Below, piece by piece: positions 34,272 through 46,627 of a DNA stretch of 64,000 bases. The notes beneath the pieces were generated by a model. The model was not told where the DNA came from. It made no database searches and worked only from the letters and a program-made list of their open reading frames with translations. Origin of the DNA: Brachyhypopomus gauderio. Taxonomy: Eukaryota > Chordata > Actinopteri > Gymnotiformes > Hypopomidae. The position numbers and the translations under genes are program-made. The first letter of the stretch is position 1; every line of letters starts with the position of its first letter. The DNA lies in contig NW_027506876.1 in assembly GCF_052324685.1 (NCBI RefSeq), positions 124,001-188,000 on the forward strand, written 5' to 3'.

Positions 34272-34710
34272 TGCTTCTTGATAGAATGACATACACACCA
34301 CTGCTGTTTAGTGGTTTGTTGCCAGTGTAAAGGCTATCGGCGAACTCTTCCCTTTAGATCCTCAAAGTGAGCTGTCAGTCTCATGTGATCGATACAGGAA
34401 TGTTCTAAATCGCCATGTACCTTGATAGCAGTACTAATGCAGCCAGTTCAATCAAAATGAAACTCAGTGGAAACTTACCTGGTGCTTTGTCATGTTGTCT
34501 CCCAACATAGAAAACTCATGCTACTCGGTTGATTTGTAGACGTTTGTGTTATAAAGGGATCGAATGATGTCAACATTTGGTGTTTGGATGTGAATGTTTT
34601 GTCTTAAAGCAGAGTAGACCTACTGCTTAGCCATTGTTGACATGATGACTTCCATGCTCTGATTGTATGAGGAAACGCCTACGAGAGATGTGCCCATTCA
34701 GACATGCAAG

Positions 34711-34783
34711 GTTTCTGTAGTGTAGTGGTCATCACGTTCGCCACACACGCGAAAGGTTCCTGGTTCGATACCAGGCAGAAACA
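34711..34783 (+). tRNA. tRNA-Val (CAC), locus 63, U33A
   Basis: Anticodon 34744-34746. U33A, C48T. Confidence 0.77.
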
Positions 34784-35220
34784 TGCTTCTTGATAGAATG
34801 ACAAACACCACTGCTGTTTAGTGGTTTGTTGCCAGTGTAAAGGCTATCGGTGAGCTCTTCCCTTTAGATCCTCAAAGTGAGCTGTCAGTCTCATGTGATC
34901 GATACAGCAATGTTCTAATTCGCCATGTACCTTGATAGCAGTACTAATGCAGCCAGTTCAATCAAAATGAAACTCAGTGGAAACTTACCTAGTGCTTTGT
35001 CATGTTGTCTCCCAACGTAGAAAACTCATGCTACTCGGTTGATTTGTAGACGTTTGTGTTATAAAGGGATCGAATGATGTCAACATTTGGTGTTTGGATG
35101 TGAATGTTTTGTCTTAAAGCAGAGTAGACCTACTGCTTAGCCATTGTTGACATGATGACTTCCATGCTCTGATTGTATGAGGAAACGCCCACGAGAGATG
35201 TGCCCATTCAGACATGCAAG

Positions 35221-35293
35221 GTTTCTGTAGTGTAGTGGTCATCACGTTCGCCTCACACGCGAAAGGTCCCTAGTTCGATACCAGGCAGAAACA
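35221..35293 (+). tRNA. tRNA-Val (CAC), locus 64
   Basis: Anticodon 35254-35256. G52A. Confidence 0.88.
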
Positions 35294-35732
35294 TGCTTCT
35301 TGATAGAATGACATACACACCACTGCTGTTTAGTGGTTTGTTGCCAGTGTAAAGGCTATCGGCGAACTCTTCCCTTTAGATCCTCAAAGTGAGCTGTCAG
35401 TCTCATGTGATCGATACAGGAATGTTCTAAATCGCCATGTACCTTGATAGCAGTACTAATGCAGCCAGTTCAATCAAAATGAAACTCAGTGGAAACTTAC
35501 CTAGTGCTTTGTCATGTTGTCTCCCAACATAGAAAACTCATGCTACTCGGTTGATTTGTAGACGTTTGTGTTATAAAGGGATCGAATGATGTCAACATTT
35601 GGTGTTTGGATGTGAATGTTTTGTCTTAAAGCAGAGTAGACCTACTGCTTAGCCATTGTTGACATGATGACTTCCATGCTCTGATTGTATGAGGAAACGC
35701 CTACGAGAGATGTGCCCATTCAGACATGCAAG

Positions 35733-35805
35733 GATTCTGTAGTGTAGTGGTCATCACGTTCGCCACACACGCGAAAGGTTCCTGGTTCGATACCAGGCAG
35801 AAACA
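35733..35805 (+). tRNA. tRNA-Val (CAC), locus 65, U33A
   Basis: Anticodon 35766-35768. U33A, C48T, T2A. Probable pseudogene. Confidence 0.7.
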
Positions 35806-36242
35806 TGCTTCTTGATAGAATGACAAACACCACTGCTGTTTAGTGGTTTGTTGCCAGTGTAAAGGCTATCGGGGAGCTCTTCCCTTTAGATCCTCAAAGT
35901 GAGCTGTCAGTCTCATGTGATCGATACAGCAATGTTCTAATTCGCCATGTACCTTGATAGCAGTACTAATGCAGCCAGTTCAATCAAAATGAAACTCAGT
36001 GGAAACTTACCTAGTGCTTTGTCATGTTGTCTCCCAACGTAGAAAACTCATGCTACTCGGTTGATTTGTAGACGTTTGTGTTATAAAGGGATCGAATGAT
36101 GTCAACATTTGGTGTTTGGATGTGAATGTTTTGTCTTAAAGCAGAGTAGACCTACTGCTTAGCCATTGTTAACGTGATGACTTCCATGCTCTGATAGAAT
36201 GAGCAAACGCCCACGAGAGATGTGCCCGTTCAGACAAGCAAG

Positions 36243-36315
36243 GTTTCTGTAGTGTAGTGGTCATCACGTTCGCCTCACACGCAAAAGGTCCCTGGTTCGA
36301 TACCAGGCAGAAACA
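36243..36315 (+). tRNA. tRNA-Val (CAC), locus 66
   Basis: Anticodon 36276-36278. G41A. Confidence 0.9.
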
Positions 36316-36752
36316 TGCTTCTTGATAGAATGACAAACATCACTGCTGTTTAGTGATTTGTTGCCAGTGTAAAGGCTATCGGGGAGCGCTTGCCTTTAGA
36401 TCCTCAAAGTGAGCTGTCAGTCTCATGTGATCGATACAGGAATGTTCTAAATCGCCATGTACCTTGATAGCAGTACTAATGCAATCAGTTCAAACAAAAT
36501 GAAACTCAGTGGAAACGTACCTAGTGCTTTGTCATGTTGTCTCCCAACGTAGAAAACTCATGCTGCTCGGTTGATTTGTAGACGTTTGTGTTATAAAGGG
36601 ATCGAATGATGTCAACATTTGGTGTTTGGATGTGAATGTTTTGTCTTAAAGCAGAGTAGACCTACTGCTTAGCCATTGTTGACATGATGACTTCCATGCT
36701 CTGCTTGTATGAGGAAACGCCCACGAGAGATGTGCCCATTCAGACAGGTAAG

Positions 36753-36825
36753 GTTTCTGTAGTGTAGTGGTCATCACGTTCGCCTAACACGCGGAAGGTC
36801 CCTGGTTCGATACCAGGCAGAAACA
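36753..36825 (+). tRNA. tRNA-Val (AAC), locus 67
   Basis: Anticodon 36786-36788. A42G. Confidence 0.94.
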
Positions 36826-37264
36826 TGCTTCTTGATAGAATTACAAACACACCACTGCTGTTTAGTGGTTTGTTGCCAGTGTAAAGGCTATCGGGGAGCT
36901 CTTCCCTTTAGATCCTCAAAGTGAGCTCTCATTCTCATGTGATCGATACAGGAATGTTCTAAATCGCCATGTACCTTGATAGCAGTACTAATGCAATCAG
37001 TTCAAACAAAATGAAACTCAGTGGAAACGTACCTAGTGCTTTGTCATGTTGTCTCCCAACGTAGAAAACTCATGCTGCTCGGTTGATTTGTAGACGTTTG
37101 TGTTATAAAGGGATCGAATGATGTCAACATTTGGTGTTTGGATGTGAATGTTTTGTCTTAAAGCAGAGTAGACCTACTGCTTAGCCATTGTTGACATGAT
37201 GACTTCCATGCTCTGCTTGTATGAGGAAACGCCCACGAGAGATGTGCCCATTCAGACAGGTAAG

Positions 37265-37337
37265 GTTTCTGTAGTGTAGTGGTCATCACGTTCGCCTAAC
37301 ACGCGGAAGGTCCCTGGTTCGATACCAGGCAGAAACA
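37265..37337 (+). tRNA. tRNA-Val (AAC), locus 68
   Basis: Anticodon 37298-37300. A42G; neighbour duplicate of 36753 at +512. Confidence 0.94.
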
Positions 37338-37776
37338 TGCTTCTTGATAGAATTACAAACAAACCACTGCTGTTTAGTGGTTTGTTGCCAGTGTAAAGGC
37401 TATCGGGGAGCTCTTCCCTTTAGATCCTCAAAGTGAGCTCTCATTCTCATGTGATCGATACAGGAATGTTCTAAATCGCCATGTACCTTGATAGCAGTAC
37501 TAATGCAATCAGTTCAAACAAAATGAAACTCAGTGGAAACGTACCTAGTGCTTTGTCATGTTGTCTCCCAACGTAGAAAACTCATGCTACTCGGTTGATT
37601 TGTAGACGTTTGTGTTATAAAGGGATCGAATGATGTGAACATTTGGTGTTTGGATGTGAATGTTTTGTCTTAAAGCAGAGTAGACCTACTGCTTAGCCAT
37701 TGTTGACATGATGACTTCCATGCTCTGATTGTATGAGGAAACGCCCACGAGAGATGTGCCCATTCAGACAAGCAAG

Positions 37777-37849
37777 GTTTCTGTAGTGTAGTGGTCATCA
37801 CGTTTGCCTCACACCCGAAAGGTCCCTGGTTCGATACCAGGCAGAAACA
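37777..37849 (+). tRNA. tRNA-Val (CAC), locus 69
   Basis: Anticodon 37810-37812. C29T, G39C. Confidence 0.88.
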
Positions 37850-38286
37850 TGCTTCTTGATAGAATGACAAACACCGCTGCTGTTTAGTGGTTTGTTGCCA
37901 GTGTAAAGGCTATCGGGGAGCGCTTGCCTTTAGATCCTCAAAGTGAGCTGTCAGTCTCATGTGATCGATACAGGAATGTTCTAAATCGCCATGTACCTTG
38001 ATAGCAGTACTAATGCAGCCGGTTCAATCAAAATTACACTCCGTGGAAACTTACCTAGTGCTTTGTCATGTTGTCTCCCAACATAGAAAACTCATGCTAC
38101 TCGGTTGATTTGTAGACGTTTGTGTTATAAAGGTATCGAATGATGTCAACATTTGGTGTTTGGATGTGAATGTTTTGTCTTAAAGCAGAGTAGACCTACT
38201 GCTTAGCCATTGTTGACATGATGACTTCCATGCTCTGATTGTATGAGGAAACGCCCACGAGAGATGTGCCCATTCAGACATGCAAG

Positions 38287-38359
38287 GTTTCTGTAGTGTA
38301 GTGGTCATCACGTTCGCCTCACACGCGAAAGGTCCCTAGTTCGATACCAGGCAGAAACA
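38287..38359 (+). tRNA. tRNA-Val (CAC), locus 70
   Basis: Anticodon 38320-38322. G52A. Confidence 0.88.
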
Positions 38360-38798
38360 TGCTTCTTGATAGAATGACATACACACCACTGCTGTTTAGT
38401 GGTTTGTTGCCAGTGTAAAGGCTATCGGCGAACTCTTTCCTTTAGATCCTCAAAGTGAGCTGTCAGTCTCATGTGATCGATACAGGAATGTTCTAAATCG
38501 CCATGTACCTTGATAGCAGTACTAATGCAGCCAGTTCAATCAAAATGAAACTCAGTGGAAACTTACCTGGTGCTTTGTCATGTTGTCTCCCAACATAGAA
38601 AACTCATGCTACTCGGTTGATTTGTAGACGTTTGTGTTATAAAGGGATCGAATGATGTCAACATTTGGTGTTTGGATGTGAATGTTTTGTCTTAAAGCAG
38701 AGTAGACCTACTGCTTAGCCATTGTTGACATGATGACTTCCATGCTCTGATTGTATGAGGAAACGCCTACGAGAGATGTGCCCATTCAGACATGCAAG

Positions 38799-38871
38799 GT
38801 TTCTGTAGTGTAGTGGTCATCACGTTCGCCACACACGCGAAAGGTTCCTGGTTCGATACCAGGCAGAAACA
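38799..38871 (+). tRNA. tRNA-Val (CAC), locus 71, U33A
   Basis: Anticodon 38832-38834. U33A, C48T. Confidence 0.77.
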
Positions 38872-39308
38872 TGCTTCTTGATAGAATGACAAACACCACT
38901 GCTGTTTAGTGGTTTGTTGCCAGTGTAAAGGCTATCGGGGAGCTCTTCCCTTTAGATCCTCAAAGTGAGCTGTCAGTCTCATGTGATCGATACAGCAATG
39001 TTCTAATTCGCCATGTACCTTGATAGCAGTACTAATGCAGCCAGTTCAATCAAAATGAAACTCAGTGGAAACTTACCTAGTGCTTTGTCATGTTGTCTCC
39101 CAACGTAGAAAACTCATGCTACTCGGTTGATTTGTAGACGTTTGTGTTATAAAGGGATCGAATGATGTCAACATTTGGTGTTTGGATGTGAATGTTTTGT
39201 CTTAAAGCAGAGTAGACCTACTGCTTAGCCATTGTTGACATGATGACTTCCATGCTCTGATTGTATGAGGAAACGCCCACGAGAGATGTGCCCATTCAGA
39301 CATGCAAG

Positions 39309-39381
39309 GTTTCTGTAGTGTAGTGGTCATCACGTTCGCCTCACACGCGAAAGGTCCCTAGTTCGATACCAGGCAGAAACA
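39309..39381 (+). tRNA. tRNA-Val (CAC), locus 72
   Basis: Anticodon 39342-39344. G52A. Confidence 0.88.
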
Positions 39382-39820
39382 TGCTTCTTGATAGAATGAC
39401 ATACACACCACTGCTGTTTAGTGGTTTGTTGCCAGTGTAAAGGCTATTGGCGAACTCTTCCCTTTAGATCCTCAAAGTGAGCTGTCAGTCTCATGTGATC
39501 GATACAGGAATGTTCTAAATCGCCATGTACCTTGATAGCAGTACTAATGCAGCCAGTTCAATCAAAATGAAACTCAGTGGAAACTTACCTAGTGCTTTGT
39601 CATGTTGTCTCCCAACATAGAAAACTCATGCTACTCGGTTGATTTGTAGACGTTTGTGTTATAAAGGGATCGAATGATGTCAACATTTGGTGTTTGGATG
39701 TGAATGTTTTGTCTTAAAGCAGAGTAGACCTACTGCTTAGCCATTGTTGACATGATGACTTCCATGCTCTGATTGTATGAGGAAACGCCTACGAGAGATG
39801 TGCCCATTCAGACATGCAAG

Positions 39821-39893
39821 GATTCTGTAGTGTAGTGGTCATCACGTTCGCCACACACGCGAAAGGTTCCTGGTTCGATACCAGGCAGAAACA
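39821..39893 (+). tRNA. tRNA-Val (CAC), locus 73, U33A
   Basis: Anticodon 39854-39856. U33A, C48T, T2A. Probable pseudogene. Confidence 0.7.
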
Positions 39894-40330
39894 TGCTTCT
39901 TGATAGAATGACAAACACCACTGCTGTTTAGTGGTTTGTTGCCAGTGTAAAGGCTATCGGGGAGCGCTTGCCTTTAGATCCTCAAAGTGAGCTGTCAGTC
40001 TCATGTGATCGATACAGGAATGTTCTAAATCGCCATGTACCTTGATAGCAGTACTAATGCAGCCGGTTCAATCAAAATTACACTCCGTGGAAACTTACCT
40101 AGTGCTTTGTCATGTTGTCTCCCAACGTAGAAAACTCATGCTACTCGGTTGATTTGTAGACGTTTGTGTTATAAAGGGATCGAATGATGTCAACATTTGG
40201 TGTTTGGATGTGAATGTTTTGTCTTAAATCAGAGTAGACCAACTGCTTAGCCATTGTTGACATGATGACTTCCATGCTCTGATTGTATGAGGAAACGCCC
40301 ACGAGAGATATGCCCATTCAGACTGGCAAG

Positions 40331-40403
40331 GTTTCTGTAGTGTAGTGGTCATCACGTTCGCCTAACACGCGAAAGGTCCCTGGTTCAATACCAGGCAGAA
40401 ACA
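40331..40403 (+). tRNA. tRNA-Val (AAC), locus 74
   Basis: Anticodon 40364-40366. G57A. Confidence 0.93.
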
Positions 40404-40842
40404 TGCTTCTTGATAGAATTACAAACACACCACTGCTGTTTAGTGGTTTGTTGCCAGTGTAAAGGCTATCGGGGAGCTCTTCCCTTTAGATCCTCAAAGT
40501 GAGCTCTCAGTCTCATGTGATCGATACAGGAATGTTCTAAATCACCATGTACCTTGATAGCAGTACAAATGCAATCGGTTCAATCAAAATTACACTCCGT
40601 GGAAACTTACCTAGTGCTTTGTCATGTTGTCTCCCAACATAGAAAACTCATGCTACTCGGTTGATTTGTAGACGTTTGTGTTATAAAGGTATCGAATGAT
40701 GTCAACATTTGGTGTTTGGATGTGAATGTTTTGTCTTAAAGCAGAGTAGACCAACTGCTTAGCCATTGTTGACATGATGACTTCCATGCTTTTATTGTAT
40801 GAGGAAATGCCCACGAGAGATGTGCCCATTCAGACAAGCAAG

Positions 40843-40915
40843 GTTTCTGTAGTGTAGTGGTCATCATGTTTGCCTCACACCCGAAAGGTCCCTGGTTCGA
40901 TACCAGGCAGAAACA
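40843..40915 (+). tRNA. tRNA-Val (CAC), locus 75
   Basis: Anticodon 40876-40878. C29T, G39C, plus C25T, which turns D-stem pair 10-25 into G-U. Last CAC gene of the window. Confidence 0.86.
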
Positions 40916-41237
40916 TGCTTCTTGATAGAATGACAAACACCACTGCTGTTTAGTGGTTTGTTGCCAGTGTAAAGGCTATCGGGGAGCTCTTCCCTTTAGA
41001 TCCTCAAAGTGAGCTGTCAGTCTCATGTGATCGATACAGGAATGTTCTAAATCGCCATGTACCTTGATAGCAGTACTAATGCAGCCGGTTCAATCAAAAT
41101 TACACTCAGTGGAAACTTACCTAGTGCTTTGTCATGTTGTCTCCCAACATAGAAAACTCATGCTACTCGGTTGATTTGTAGACGTTTGTGTTATAAAGGT
41201 ATCGAATGATATCAACATTTGGTGTTTGGATGTGAAT

Positions 41238-41435
41238 GTTTTGTCTTAAAGCAGAGTAGACCTACTGCTTAGCCAGTGTTGATCGGTTCAATCAAAATGA
41301 AACTCAGTGGAAACGTACCTAGTGCTTTGTCATGTTGTCTCCCAACGTAGAAAACTCATGCTACTCGGTTGATTTGTAGATGTTTGTGTTATAAAGGGAT
41401 CGAATGAAGTCAACATTTGGTGTTTGGATGTGAAT
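41238..41435 (+). repeat. 198-bp unit lacking tRNA (5)
   Basis: TTGATCGG junction. Marks the switch from the CAC-rich to the AAC/TAC part of the array. Confidence 0.92.
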
Positions 41436-41550
41436 GTTTTGTCTTAAAGCAGAGTAGACCTACCGCTTAGCCATTGTTGACATGATGACTTCCATGCTCT
41501 GATTGTATGAGGAAACGCCCACGAGAGATGTGCCCATTTAGACAAGCAAG

Positions 41551-41623
41551 GTTTCTGTAGTGTAGTGGTCATCACGTTCGCCTAACATGCGAAAGGTCCC
41601 TGGTTCGATACCAGGCAGAAACA
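41551..41623 (+). tRNA. tRNA-Val (AAC), locus 76
   Basis: Anticodon 41584-41586. C38T. Confidence 0.92.
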
Positions 41624-42062
41624 TGCTGCTTGATAGAATTACAAACACACCACTGCTGTTTAGTGGTTTGTTGCCAGTGTAAAGGCTATCGCGGAGCTCT
41701 TCCCTTTAGATCCTCAAAGTGAGCTCTCAGTCTCATGTGATCGATACAGGAATGTTCTAAATCGCCATGTACCTTGATAGCAGTACTAATGCAATCAGTT
41801 CAAACAAAATGAAACTCAGTGGAAACGTACGTAGTGCTTTGTCATGTTGTCTCCCAACGTAGAAAACTCATGCTACTCGGTTGATTTGTAGACGTTTGTG
41901 TTATAAAGGGATCGAATGATGTCAACATTTGGTGTTTGGATGTGAATGTTTTGTCTTAAAGCAGAGTAGACCTACTGCTTAGCCATTGTTGACATGATGA
42001 CTTTCATGCTCTGATTGTATGAGGAAACGCCCACGAGAGATGTGCCCATTCAGACAAGCAAG

Positions 42063-42135
42063 GTTTCTGTAGTGTAGTAGTCATCACGTTCGCCTAACAC
42101 GCGAAAGGTCCCTGGTTCGATACCAGGCAGAAACA
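42063..42135 (+). tRNA. tRNA-Val (AAC), locus 77
   Basis: Anticodon 42096-42098. G18A removes the conserved D-loop G that contacts the T loop, and alters box A. Confidence 0.86.
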
Positions 42136-42574
42136 TTCTTCTTGATAGAATTACAAACACACCACTGCTGTTTAGTGGTTTGTTGCCAGTGTAAAGGCTA
42201 TCGGGGAGCTCTTCCCTTTAGATCCTCAAAGTGAGCTCTCAGTCTCATGTGATCGATACAGGAATGTTCTAAATCGCCATGTACCTTGATAGCAGTACTA
42301 ATGCAATCAGTTCAAACAAAATGAAACTCAGTGGAAACGTACCTAGTGCTTTGTCATGTTGTCTCCCAACGTAGAAAACTCATGCTGCTCGGTTGATTTG
42401 TAGACGTTTGTGTTATAAAGGGATCGAATGATGTCAACATTTGGTGTTTGGATGTGAATGTTTTGTCTTAAAGCAGAGTAGACCTACTGCTTAGCCATTG
42501 TTGACATGATGACTTCCATGCTCTGCTTGTATGAGGAAACGCCCACGAGAGATGTGCCCATTCAGACAGGTAAG

Positions 42575-42647
42575 GTTTCTGTAGTGTAGTGGTCATCACG
42601 TTCGCCTAACACGCGGAAGGTCCCTGGTTCGATACCAGGCAGAAACA
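42575..42647 (+). tRNA. tRNA-Val (AAC), locus 78
   Basis: Anticodon 42608-42610. A42G. Confidence 0.94.
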
Positions 42648-43086
42648 TGCTTCTTGATAGAATTACAAACACACCACTGCTGTTTAGTGGTTTGTTGCCA
42701 GTGTAAAGGCTATCGGGGAGCTCTTCCCTTTAGATCCTCAAAGTGAGCTCTCATTCTCATGTGATCGATACAGGAATGTTCTAAATCGCCATGTACCTTG
42801 ATAGCAGTACTAATGCAATCAGTTCAAACAAAATGAAACTCAGTGGAAACGTACCTAGTGCTTTGTCATGTTGTCTCCCAACGTAGAAAACTCATGCTAC
42901 TCGGTTGATTTGTAGACGTTTGTGTTATAAAGGGATCGAATGATGTGAACATTTGGTGTTTGGATGTGAATGTTTTGTCTTAAAGCAGAGTAGACCTACT
43001 GCTTAGCCATTGTTGACATGATGACTTCCATGCTCTGATTGTATGAGGAAACGCCCACGAGAGATGTGCCCATTCAGGCAAGCAAG

Positions 43087-43159
43087 GTTTCTGTAGTGTA
43101 GTGGTCATCACGTTTGCCTAACACGCGAAAGGTCCCTGGTTCGACACCAGGCAGAAACA
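43087..43159 (+). tRNA. tRNA-Val (AAC), locus 79
   Basis: Anticodon 43120-43122. C29T (U-G pair) and T59C. Confidence 0.93.
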
Positions 43160-43598
43160 TGCTTCTTGATAGAATTACAAACACACCACTGCTGTTTAGT
43201 GGTTTGTTGCCAGTGTAAAGGCTATCGGGGAGCTCTTCCCTTTAGATCCTCAAAGTGAGCTCTCAGTCTCATGTGATCGATACAGGAATGTTCTAAATCG
43301 CCATGTACCTTGATAGCAGTACTAATGCAATCAGTTCAAACAAAATGAAACTCAGTGGAAACGTACCTAGTGCTTTGTCATGTTGTCTCCCAACGTAGAA
43401 AACTCATGCTCCTCGGTTGATTTGTAGACGTTTGTGTTATAAAGGGATCGAATGATGTCAACATTTGGTGTTTGGATGTGAATGTTTTGTCTTAAAGCAG
43501 AGTAGACCTACTGCTTAGCCATTGTTGACATGATGACTTCCATGCTCTGCTTGTATGAGGAAACGCCCACGAGAGATGTGCCCATTCAGACAGTCAAG

Positions 43599-43671
43599 GT
43601 TTCTGTAGTGTAGTGGTCATCACGTTCGCCTAACATGCGAAAGGTCCTTGGTTCGATACCAGGCAGAAACA
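43599..43671 (+). tRNA. tRNA-Val (AAC), locus 80
   Basis: Anticodon 43632-43634. C38T and C50T (U-G). A G-to-T change downstream creates TTTT at 43714-43717, 43 nt past the gene. Confidence 0.91.
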
Positions 43672-43995
43672 TGCTTCTTGATAGAATTACAAACACACCA
43701 CTGCTGTTTAGTGTTTTGTTGCCAGTGTAAAGGCTATCGGGGAGCTCTTCCCTTTAGATCCTCAAAGTGAGCTCTCAGTCTCATGTGATCGATACAGGAA
43801 TGTTCTAAATCGCCATGTACCTTGATAGCAGTACTAATGCAATCGGTTCAATCAAAATGAAACTCAGTGAAAACGTACCTAGTGCTTTGTCATGTTGTCT
43901 CCCAATGTAGAAAACTCATGCTACTCGGTTGATTTGTAGACGTTTGTGTTATAAAGGGATCGAATGATGTCAACATTTGGTGTTTGGATGTGATT

Positions 43996-44193
43996 GTTTT
44001 GTCTTAAAGCAGAGTAGACCTACTGCTTAGCCAGTGTTGATCGGTTCAATCAAAATGAAACTCAGTGGAAACGTACCTAGTGCTTTGTCATGTTGTCTCC
44101 CAACGTAGAAAACTCATGCTACTCGGTTGATTTGTAGACGTTTGTGTTATAAAGGGATCGAATGATGTGAACATTTGGTGTTTGGATGTGAAT
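43996..44193 (+). repeat. 198-bp unit lacking tRNA (6)
   Basis: TTGATCGG junction; copy at +2246 (46242). Confidence 0.92.
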
Positions 44194-44308
44194 GTTTTGT
44201 CTTAAAGCAGAGTAGACCTACTGCTTAGCCATTGTTGACATGATGACTTCCATGCTCTGATTGTATGAGGAAACGCCCACGAGAGATGTGCCCATTCAGG
44301 CAAGCAAG

Positions 44309-44381
44309 GTTTCTGTAGTGTAGTGGTCATCACGTTTGCCTAACACGCGAAAGGTCCCTGGTTCGATACCAGGCAGAAACA
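44309..44381 (+). tRNA. tRNA-Val (AAC), locus 81
   Basis: Anticodon 44342-44344. C29T only (U-G pair). Confidence 0.94.
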
Positions 44382-44820
44382 TGCTTCTTGATAGAATTAC
44401 AAACACACCACTGCTGTTTAGTGGTTTGTTGCCAGTGTAAAGGCTATCGGGGAGCTCTTCCCTTTAGATCCTCAAAGTGAGCTCTCAGTCTCATGTGATC
44501 GATACAGGAATGTTCTAAATCGCCATGTACCTTGAAAGCAGTACTAATGCAATCGGTTCAATCAAAATGAAACTCAGTGGAAACGTACCTAGTGCTTTGT
44601 CATGTTGTCTCCCAACGTAGAAAACTCATGCTACTCGGTTGATTTGTAGACGTTTGTGTTATAAAGGGATCGAATGATGTCAACATTTGGTGTTTGGATG
44701 TGAATGTTTTGTCTTAAAGCAGAGTAGACCTACTGCTTAGCCATTGTTGACATGATGACTTCCATGCTCTGATTGTATGAGGAAATGCCCACGAAAGATG
44801 TGCCCATTCAGACAAGCAAG

Positions 44821-44893
44821 GTTTCTGTAGTGTAGTGGTCATCACGTTCGCCTTACACGCGAAAGGTCCCTGGTTCGATACCAGGCAGAATCA
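44821..44893 (+). tRNA. tRNA-Val (TAC), locus 82
   Basis: Anticodon TAC at 44854-44856. A71T (U2-U71 mismatch). Confidence 0.88.
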
Positions 44894-45332
44894 TGCTTCT
44901 TAATAGAATTACAAACACACCACTGCTGTTTAGTGGTTTGTTGCCAGTGTAAAGGCTATCGGGGAGCTCTTCCCTTTAGATCCTCAAAGTGAGCTCTCAG
45001 TCTCATGTGATCGATACAGGAATGTTCTAAATCGACATGTACCTTGATAGCAGTACTAATGCAATCAGTTCAAACAAAATGAAACTCAGTGGAAACGTAC
45101 CTAGTGCTTTGTCATGTTGTCTCCCAACGTAGAAAACTCATGCTACTCGGTTGATTTGTAGACGTTTGTGTTATAAAGGGATCGAATGATATCAACATTT
45201 GGTGTTTGGATGTGAATGTTTTGTCTTAAAGCAGAGTAGACCTACTGCTTAGCCATTGTTGACATGATGACTTTCATGCTCTGATTGTATGAGGAAACGC
45301 CCACGAGAGATGTGCCCATTCAGACAAGCAAG

Positions 45333-45405
45333 GTTTCTGTAGTGTAGTGGTCATCACGTTCGTCTAACACGCGAAAGGTCCCTGGTTCGACACCAGGCAG
45401 AAACA
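45333..45405 (+). tRNA. tRNA-Val (AAC), locus 83
   Basis: Anticodon 45366-45368. C31T (U-G pair closing the loop) and T59C. Confidence 0.92.
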
Positions 45406-45844
45406 TGCTTCTTGATAGAATTACAAACACACCACTGCTGTTTAGTGGTTTGTTGCCAGTGTAAAGGCTATCGGGGAGCTCTTCCCTTTAGATCCTCAAA
45501 GTGAGCTCTCAGTCTCATGTGATCGATACAGGAATGTTCTAAATCGCCATGTACCTTGATAGCAGTACTAATGCAATCAGTTCAAACAAAATGAAACTCA
45601 GTGGAAACGTACCTAGTGCTTTGTCATGTTGTCTCCCAACGTAGAAAACTCATGCTCCTCGGTTGATTTGTAGACGTTTGTGTTATAAAGGGATCGAATG
45701 ATGTCAACATTTGGTGTTTGGATGTGAATGTTTTGTCTTAAAGCAGAGTAGACCTACTGCTTAGCCATTGTTGACATGATGACTTCCATGCTCTGCTTGT
45801 ATGAGGAAACGCCCACGAGAGATGTGCCCATTCAGACAGTCAAG

Positions 45845-45917
45845 GTTTCTGTAGTGTAGTGGTCATCACGTTCGCCTAACATGCGAAAGGTCCTTGGTTC
45901 GATACCAGGCAGAAACA
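45845..45917 (+). tRNA. tRNA-Val (AAC), locus 84
   Basis: Anticodon 45878-45880. C38T, C50T. TTTT at 45960-45963. Confidence 0.91.
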
Positions 45918-46241
45918 TGCTTCTTGATAGAATTACAAACACACCACTGCTGTTTAGTGTTTTGTTGCCAGTGTAAAGGCTATCGGGGAGCTCTTCCCTT
46001 TAGATCCTCAAAGTGAGCTCTCAGTCTCATGTGATCGATACAGGAATGTTCTAAATCGCCATGTACCTTGATAGCAGTACTAATGCAATCGGTTCAATCA
46101 AAATGAAACTCAGTGAAAACGTACCTAGTGCTTTGTCATGTTGTCTCCCAATGTAGAAAACTCATGCTACTCGGTTGATTTGTAGACGTTTGTGTTATAA
46201 AGGGATCGAATGATGTCAACATTTGGTGTTTGGATGTGATT

Positions 46242-46439
46242 GTTTTGTCTTAAAGCAGAGTAGACCTACTGCTTAGCCAGTGTTGATCGGTTCAATCAAA
46301 ATGAAACTCAGTGGAAACGTACCTAGTGCTTTGTCATGTTGTCTCCCAACGTAGAAAACTCATGCTACTTGGTTGATTTGTAGACGTTTGTGTTATAAAG
46401 GTATCGAATGAAGTCAACATTTGGTGTTTGGATGTGAAT
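46242..46439 (+). repeat. 198-bp unit lacking tRNA (7)
   Basis: TTGATCGG junction; followed by a unit with the linked ACCTACCGC variant. Confidence 0.92.
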
Positions 46440-46554
46440 GTTTTGTCTTAAAGCAGAGTAGACCTACCGCTTAGCCATTGTTGACATGATGACTTCCATG
46501 CTCTGATTGTATGAGGAAACGCCCACGAGAGATGTGCCCATTCAGACAAGCAAG

Positions 46555-46627
46555 GTTTCTGTAGTGTAGTGGTCATTACGTTCGCCTAACATGCGAAAGG
46601 TCCATGGTTCGATACCAGGCAGAAACA
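46555..46627 (+). tRNA. tRNA-Val (AAC), locus 85
   Basis: Anticodon 46588-46590. C23T (D stem), C38T and C50A (T-stem mismatch with G64). More decayed than its neighbours. Confidence 0.84.

Larger units (their letters stand above)
30935..37149 (+). repeat. Higher-order repeat, copy 2, carrying the transposon
   Basis: Same unit order as the copy at 26337, with one U33A+T2A unit instead of two, and interrupted by the piggyBac-like element in its second unit. Without the insertion and its extra TTAA it is about 4,088 bp. Confidence 0.85.
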
